A DNA stretch of 9,422 bases from an uncultured Bacilli bacterium. GTDB taxonomy: Bacteria > Bacillota_I > Bacilli_A > RF39 > UBA660. The notes beneath the pieces were generated by a model. It did no database searches and was not told the DNA's origin. It worked only from the letters and a program-made list of their open reading frames with translations. The stretch is from NCBI GenBank assembly GCA_947625315.1, contig CANQOE010000033.1, positions 1 to 9,422 on the forward strand, given 5' to 3'. The translations under genes and the position numbers were made by a program. Positions 6,293 to 9,422 of this stretch are shown here, in pieces (positions within the stretch are counted from its first letter, which is position 1; the number at the start of each line of letters is the position of its first letter).

Positions 6293-6532
6293 AAAAATGT
6301 AGAGTGTTAGATTATCTAATACCTACCTTTTTGTGAAGTAGACATTAACTTCTATCATATTGATAAAAGTTATATGTCCTTTTTTTTGAACTGAAAAGAA
6401 CAAAATTATCAATTTAATGAAATAAATCAAATCATTGACCATGAAAAATCTCCTTTCTACCAAAACCCCCTTGAAGGAGGAAAAGTAGAATAAAAAATCT
6501 TAAATGGTAGGACATAAGAAATCTAACACTCC
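6293..6532 (-). ncRNA. Unidentified structured RNA (about 240 nt) with paired ends
   Basis: Predicted minus-strand transcript starting at GGAGTG (6532). The 5' end (6520-6531) and 3' end (6302-6313) pair perfectly over 12 bp. Inside are a hairpin at 6455-6490 (UUCUAC/GUAGAA, then CCUCC/GGGGG around UUCAA) and a 17-bp hairpin with one bulge at 6341-6378. CCUACC (6506-6511) can also pair with GGUAGG (6322-6327), stacking inward from the end stem. Two wobble pairs in these stems would be A/C mismatches on the other strand, supporting minus-strand function. A short U-run (6293-6297) follows the end stem and may terminate transcription. It resembles no family I can name: 6S RNA also has paired ends but is a simple rod, and no RNase P, tmRNA or SRP signature is visible. 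It also contains a short ORF with a good SD. Confidence 0.6.
6323..6442 (-). CDS. Possible 39-aa hydrophobic peptide inside the structured RNA
   Basis: The ATG at 6440-6442 is preceded by AAAGGAG (6450-6456) with a 7-nt spacer, one of the best SD-start pairs in the window. The product starts MVNDLIYFIKLIILFFSV and ends in a basic, less hydrophobic tail (last residues FTKR), a small single-helix peptide. Its stop TAG lies within GGTAGG, one arm of an RNA pairing. Size, hydrophobicity and a transcript with paired ends recall type I toxin mRNAs (TxpA/Fst/Bsr class), but I see no sequence match to any of them. Against coding: the C-terminal half coincides with the 17-bp hairpin at 6341-6378, so that sequence may be kept for structure. 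Not recognised; coding status uncertain. Confidence 0.35.
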   Translation of the reverse strand: MVNDLIYFIKLIILFFSVQKKGHITFINMIEVNVYFTKR

Positions 6533-6538
6533 AAACTT

Positions 6539-6567
6539 ACTATACTATAAAATTGGGTAAGATGCAA
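6539..6567 (-). promoter_or_regulatory. Promoter of the structured RNA
   Basis: On the minus strand, TTGCAT (6562-6567) and TATAGT (6539-6544) are 17 nt apart. The expected start, near 6532, is exactly the first G of the end stem. A/T tracts just upstream (about 6568-6582) could act as an UP element. The promoter is distinct from MATE transcription, which ends at the terminator at 6624-6662. Confidence 0.75.
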
Positions 6568-6600
6568 GAAAAAGTTTTTTCCTTAAAATTTAGCAAACAA

Positions 6601-6620
6601 TTATGTTAAACTTAACATAA
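6601..6620. repeat. Perfect 20-bp palindrome upstream of the RNA promoter
   Basis: TTATGTTAA and TTAACATAA flank a central AC. It lies about 34 nt upstream of the -35 of the structured RNA and just past the MATE terminator. It could be an operator for that promoter or a chance AT-rich dyad. Confidence 0.6.
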
Positions 6621-6623
6621 AAT

Positions 6624-6662
6624 AAAAAAGTGTTAGTAATTTATTTGTTACTAACATTTTTT
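6624..6662 (-). terminator. Rho-independent terminator of the MATE-kinase gene
   Basis: TGTTAGTAA (minus strand, 6656-6648) pairs perfectly over 9 bp with 6639-6631 around an 8-nt loop. It is flanked by A-runs and T-runs and followed on the minus strand by TTTTTTATT. The 5' arm lies within the last codons of the gene. The flanking A/T tracts could make it work in both directions. Confidence 0.8.
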
Positions 6663-8623
6663 AGATATTCAACAATTATTTGGGCGGTTTTTTCAGCTCC
6701 TAATTTAGAATTGATACATAAATCATAATTTTGGGCTTCTCCCCATTTATTTCCCGAAATACTTTCATAATAATTAGCGCGAGCTTTATCTGATTTATTA
6801 ATAGCTTTTTTAGCTTGGGCTTCAGTATCGTTATACATTTCCATAACTTTTTTAATACGATAGTCTTTATCAGCATGGATAAATATTTTAATGACATTTG
6901 GATAATCTTTTAAAACATAATCGGCGGCCCTACCTACGATAACACAACTACCTTTATTAGCTATTTCTTTAATTACTTTATTTTGAGCGTTCATTGCATC
7001 TTTAATAGGAGTAGTACTCAAATACAAATCATACATTATTTGAGGTGAGTTTTCATTAATTTTAGATACATAATCATCGGCTAAACCTGTTTCTTGAGCA
7101 ACAAGCGTAAATAAATCTTTATAATAATAAGGTATATTTAATTGTTGAGCTACTAATTCCCCAATATATTTACCTTGAGAACCATGTTCCCGACTAATAG
7201 TAATAATTATACCTGGATGAGATTCTTTTAAGGTAATTTCTTCAGCTTTACTTACATCTTCTTTACCTAATTTTTGGAAGAAGACTATAAGCATTGGTAT
7301 AGTTATAAATATTCCTAATAGGTCCGCGATGGGTGCAGCCCATAAGACACCTTTGATATTGTGCATTATATTTGGTAAAATAATAACTAAAGGAATAAAG
7401 AATAAAATATCTCTAGCTAAAGATACAATTATTGATTTTACTGGTTTACCAACAGCTTGAAAGAAAATAGATGACATTTTAATAAAACAAGTTAGGGTTA
7501 CTAAACTTAAAAATATTCTAATAGTTAGGGTGGCAAATTCATTATATAAAGCATTTTGATTACCAAAGACACTTATTATTAAATTGGGAAATGCTTCAAA
7601 AATAATGGTTGCTATTAAACCGACAATAATAGTTAATCTAGCAACTATTTTAAAAGTTTCCCGAACTCGATTATATTTTTTAGCTCCATAATTATAACCA
7701 AGAATTGGTTGAGCTCCCACAATTATACCCACAATGATATTGATAACTATCGAAAATACTTTCATAACTATTCCGATAACTGCGATAGGAATATCAGGGC
7801 CATATTTTGAAATGGTTCCAAAATGAGCTAACATTATATTACATACTAAACTAATTAAAACAATAGCCATTTGGGTAATAAAAGTACTTATACCTAGTTT
7901 AACAATGTTACTTAAAACTTTAAAATTAAGAATAAAACTATTTAGTTTTAGTTTAAAAGTTTTAGTTCTCGTTAAATAGAAAAATGAAACAATAAAGGTA
8001 GCCATTTGACCAATGATGGTAGCCCAAGCTGCACCTTCAATACCCATATTAAATTTAAAGATAAATATTGGGTCTAAAATAATATTGGTTATAGCTCCTA
8101 CAATAGTAGAAGCCATAGAATAGATTGGGGAACCATCAGCTCTAATTGTTCCATTAAGACAATTACCTAACATATAAATAGGCATAAAATAAAGTAAAAT
8201 AGTAAAATAACTGCGAGCTAAAGAAATAGAAGTATTACTAGCTCCAAAAGCATAAAGAATTTTATCCATTCCTAAAAAGCAAACTAACATAAAAATTAAA
8301 CTGATAATTAAAGTTATCGTAATCGTATTACCAATAGCTTTATGAATGTTTTTCGTATCTTTGCGTCCTTGAGATAAAGATAGATAAGCCGCAGCGCCAT
8401 CTCCAAAACACCACGCAAAAGCCATAGATATAATAGTTATAGGAAATACAATACTAGTTGCCGTATTCCCTAAATAACCTAAAGTACTATTTCCAATAAA
8501 TATTTGGTCAACAATATTATATAACGAACTAATTATTAGAGATAAAATACAAGGTATAGAAAATTTAAGTAATAACTTACTTATTTTTTGGGTTCCTAAA
8601 AATTTGTTATTTTCTTCAGACAT
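6641..8623 (-). CDS. MATE efflux transporter fused to a cytidylate kinase-like domain
   Basis: A 660-residue two-part protein. Residues about 13-450 are a MATE/MepA-type exporter with around 12 membrane helices and family marks such as SLYNIVDQIFIGN (33-45), RADGSP (161-166) and GAQPILGYNYGAKKYNRV (303-320). MATE proteins exchange drugs or other cations for Na+ or H+. Residues about 472-655 are a Cytidylate_kin2-like P-loop kinase domain: ITISREHGSQGKYIGELVA with the nucleotide loop at 481-488, then GSCVIVGRAADYVL (558-571) and a C-terminal mixed alpha/beta region. The P-loop has GSQGK where the usual family loop is GSGGR. The linker is short (451-470), so the kinase would sit on the cytoplasmic side. 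The ATG at 8623 (SD AAGGAA) is chosen over an in-frame TTG at 8653. The gene has a consensus promoter, an 80-nt leader with a hairpin, and its own terminator. Confidence 0.92.
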   Translation of the reverse strand: MSEENNKFLGTQKISKLLLKFSIPCILSLIISSLYNIVDQIFIGNSTLGYLGNTATSIVFPITIISMAFAWCFGDGAAAYLSLSQGRKDTKNIHKAIGNTITITLIISLIFMLVCFLGMDKILYAFGASNTSISLARSYFTILLYFMPIYMLGNCLNGTIRADGSPIYSMASTIVGAITNIILDPIFIFKFNMGIEGAAWATIIGQMATFIVSFFYLTRTKTFKLKLNSFILNFKVLSNIVKLGISTFITQMAIVLISLVCNIMLAHFGTISKYGPDIPIAVIGIVMKVFSIVINIIVGIIVGAQPILGYNYGAKKYNRVRETFKIVARLTIIVGLIATIIFEAFPNLIISVFGNQNALYNEFATLTIRIFLSLVTLTCFIKMSSIFFQAVGKPVKSIIVSLARDILFFIPLVIILPNIMHNIKGVLWAAPIADLLGIFITIPMLIVFFQKLGKEDVSKAEEITLKESHPGIIITISREHGSQGKYIGELVAQQLNIPYYYKDLFTLVAQETGLADDYVSKINENSPQIMYDLYLSTTPIKDAMNAQNKVIKEIANKGSCVIVGRAADYVLKDYPNVIKIFIHADKDYRIKKVMEMYNDTEAQAKKAINKSDKARANYYESISGNKWGEAQNYDLCINSKLGAEKTAQIIVEYLKNVSNK

Positions 8624-8651
8624 TTTTATTCCTTCTTTCTTATTTTTAGCC

Positions 8652-8689
8652 AAAAAATAAACGCATCCTTAAAAGATTTAAGTCTACGC
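8652..8689 (-). promoter_or_regulatory. Attenuator-like hairpin in the MATE-kinase leader
   Basis: In the minus-strand RNA, GCGUA (8689-8685) pairs with UGCGU (8665-8661). A symmetric GA/GA internal loop follows, then CUUAAA/UUUAAG around a UCU loop, and then UUUAUUUUUU (about 8652-8661). This is the shape of an intrinsic terminator placed before the start codon. Two G-U wobbles in the lower stem would be A/C mismatches on the plus strand, supporting the minus orientation. An upstream CUUAAAG (about 8691-8697) could pair with CUUUUAAG of the hairpin as an alternative, antiterminator-like fold. No known riboswitch class is recognised. Confidence 0.5.
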
Positions 8690-8708
8690 TTTAAGCTTTG
8701 ACTAGATA

Positions 8709-8737
8709 ATTTTAAAATAAATTAAAGATTTTGTCAA
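8709..8737 (-). promoter_or_regulatory. SigA-type promoter of the MATE-kinase gene
   Basis: On the minus strand, TTGACA (8732-8737) and TAAAAT (8709-8714) are 17 nt apart. The predicted start, near 8702, leaves a leader of about 80 nt before the ATG, clearly longer than other leaders in the window. Confidence 0.75.
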
Positions 8738-8800
8738 CTAAAATTTTAAAAATTTGGTTATTTATCTTAAAATTCTTAAGTAATAAATGTTAGGTTTTAC

Positions 8801-8829
8801 TTGACAAAATAAAGAAAAAGTTGTATTAT
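8801..8829 (+). promoter_or_regulatory. SigA-type promoter of the surface-protein gene
   Basis: TTGACA (8801-8806) and TATTAT (8824-8829) are 17 nt apart, and the SD GGAGGG (8847-8852) follows. This is a strong promoter for the ORF at 8860 and is divergent from the MATE-kinase promoter. Confidence 0.85.
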
Positions 8830-8859
8830 ATAGAGCTATCAAACGAGGAGGGTTTGGAA

Positions 8860-9422
8860 ATGAAAAAATTATTTTTAGGAATCTTAGTACTTTTAAGTGT
8901 TTTATTACCACTTAATGTTGAAGCTAAAAGTTATAAGTTTAACTATTACTGTGATGCTAAGGAAGATCAAGGAGATGGCACATTTAAAATGACTTGTCAT
9001 ATTAATTTAACAAGTGATTTTAATGTTAACCATGTTAAAGGAGAACTAATCCTTAAAAATGTTACTTTAAAAAGTGTTAATGCTTTAAGTGATTGGCTTG
9101 AAGTAAAAGTATATAAAAATGGTAATGTTTATTATCAACGTTTTAGTAAAGGTGGTCATCCTGAAGATGATTTAAAAATAATAGATAAATGTGATGAAGA
9201 TAGAACGGGAACAACAGTACATTTTTTACCAGATGATGAAATTTTTACCGAAACGACAGTGTATGATTATGAAATATTAAAAACGAGACTAAAAGAGTTA
9301 GCTTTTTTGAATAAAGGACTTCGCATTTCTTTATATGATGATAGGGAGCCTGATAAAAAAGATTCCTTCTACTATGAAGGTGGTATTATTGAATATGTTC
9401 AAATGATTAATAAAAATAAAGG
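8860..9422 (+). CDS. Chimeric open frame: secreted surface-protein N-terminus joined to an internal GyrB segment; runs off the right edge
   Basis: Residues 1-21 are a signal peptide (MKKLFLGILVLLSVLLPLNVEA, given here only as the region before KSYK). Residues about 22-72 look like the first strands of a cohesin- or Ig-like extracellular domain, with DGTFKMTCHINLTSD and a C31/C46-type Cys pair. From about residue 73 the sequence is GyrB: VNALSDWLEVKVYKNG, GTTVHF, EIFTETTVYDYEIL, RLKELAFLNKG and YYEGGIIEYV. The GyrB ATPase motifs that precede VVNALS in intact GyrB are absent. A gyrase interior behind a signal peptide makes no biological sense, so an assembly join or a recombination scar is likely. 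The promoter and SD (GGAGGG, 7 nt spacing) belong to the surface-protein part. Confidence 0.85.
   Translation, partial: MKKLFLGILVLLSVLLPLNVEAKSYKFNYYCDAKEDQGDGTFKMTCHINLTSDFNVNHVKGELILKNVTLKSVNALSDWLEVKVYKNGNVYYQRFSKGGHPEDDLKIIDKCDEDRTGTTVHFLPDDEIFTETTVYDYEILKTRLKELAFLNKGLRISLYDDREPDKKDSFYYEGGIIEYVQMINKNK
9076..9422 (+). other. gyrB: GyrB-like segment (DNA gyrase subunit B, internal part), lacking its N-terminus
   Basis: About 115 codons match GyrB from the VNALS motif through the second half of the GHKL/transducer region, including FTETTVYDYE, ELAFLNKG and the YYEGGI motif. The combination EIFTETT plus ELAFLNKG plus EGGI fits GyrB better than ParE, although ParE is close. The ATP-binding residues of the first roughly 115 GyrB positions are missing, and the C-terminal TOPRIM part would lie beyond the window. 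The frame runs in unbroken from the surface-protein start at 8860. Confidence 0.8.

Noticed and set aside
6293..6532. Identification as 6S RNA (ssrS)
   Set aside because: Paired ends and length fit loosely, but the interior holds separate hairpins rather than one rod with a central bubble, so I leave it unnamed.
6700..6897. Minus-strand open frame of 65 codons
   Set aside because: It is an alternative frame within the cytidylate kinase-like domain, Lys/Leu/Ile-rich as expected from AT-rich DNA.
8624..8702. Guanidine or other named riboswitch in the MATE leader
   Set aside because: The gene type is suggestive, but I could not see the conserved core of any class.
1..9422. TGA read as tryptophan, since no gene here ends in TGA
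   Set aside because: About twenty Trp residues in the long proteins are all TGG and no gene needs an in-frame TGA, so the standard code suffices.
8860..9422. A novel secreted gyrase-like effector
   Set aside because: The gyrase part lacks its ATPase N-terminus and matches housekeeping GyrB; a chimeric join explains it more simply.
1..9422. CRISPR array, tRNA, rRNA or insertion sequence
   Set aside because: No spaced direct repeats, no tRNA or rRNA signatures and no transposase or terminal repeats were seen.

Overview
The window is very AT-rich bacterial DNA. Shine-Dalgarno (SD) sites are strong and sigma-70/SigA-type promoters are easy to see. The genes found (TatD, RpiB, a YwzB/DUF1146 protein, an LtaS-type synthase, a GH25 lysozyme) are of Firmicutes type. 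All Trp codons in the long ORFs are TGG and no gene ends in TGA, so the standard code fits. I infer an uncultured low-GC member of the Bacilli, possibly of the RF39/Mollicutes-related gut lineages. The lineage is an inference, not a database result.

Layout. Positions 1-1003 (minus) hold tatD and, downstream of it, the start of a secreted protein that runs off the left edge. Positions 1126-1752 (plus) hold rpiB and a small DUF1146 membrane protein, divergent from tatD. Positions 1717-3563 (minus) hold a membrane-anchored GH25 lysozyme followed by a class I glutamine amidotransferase-like (peptidase C26) gene broken by one base in an A-run. Positions 3564-3784 hold a terminator and a long inverted repeat. 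Positions 3785-6266 hold a divergent envelope pair: an LTA synthase-type phosphoglycerol transferase (minus) and a GtrA-family flippase-like protein (plus).

Positions 6267-6640 carry no long ORF but are densely structured. On the minus strand a strong promoter (6539-6567) starts an RNA of about 240 nt. Its ends pair over 12 bp, and it contains two long hairpins, competing pairings, and a 39-codon ORF with a near-ideal SD. It could be a structured small RNA or the mRNA of a small membrane peptide, for example a type I toxin. This is the best candidate here for something undescribed. Positions 6641-8623 (minus) encode a MATE efflux transporter fused to a cytidylate kinase-like P-loop domain. 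Its roughly 80-nt leader contains a terminator-like hairpin, whereas most other promoters here sit almost directly on the SD.

The right end (8860-9422, plus) is one open frame joining the signal peptide and first domain of a surface protein to an internal piece of GyrB that lacks the ATP-binding N-terminus. The join lies in a short stretch around 9073-9096 and looks like an assembly chimera. It should be checked before anything to its right is trusted as linked to this locus.

Functionally, most of the window concerns the cell envelope (LTA synthesis, GtrA, GH25, secreted proteins, efflux), with housekeeping genes (tatD, rpiB) on the left.
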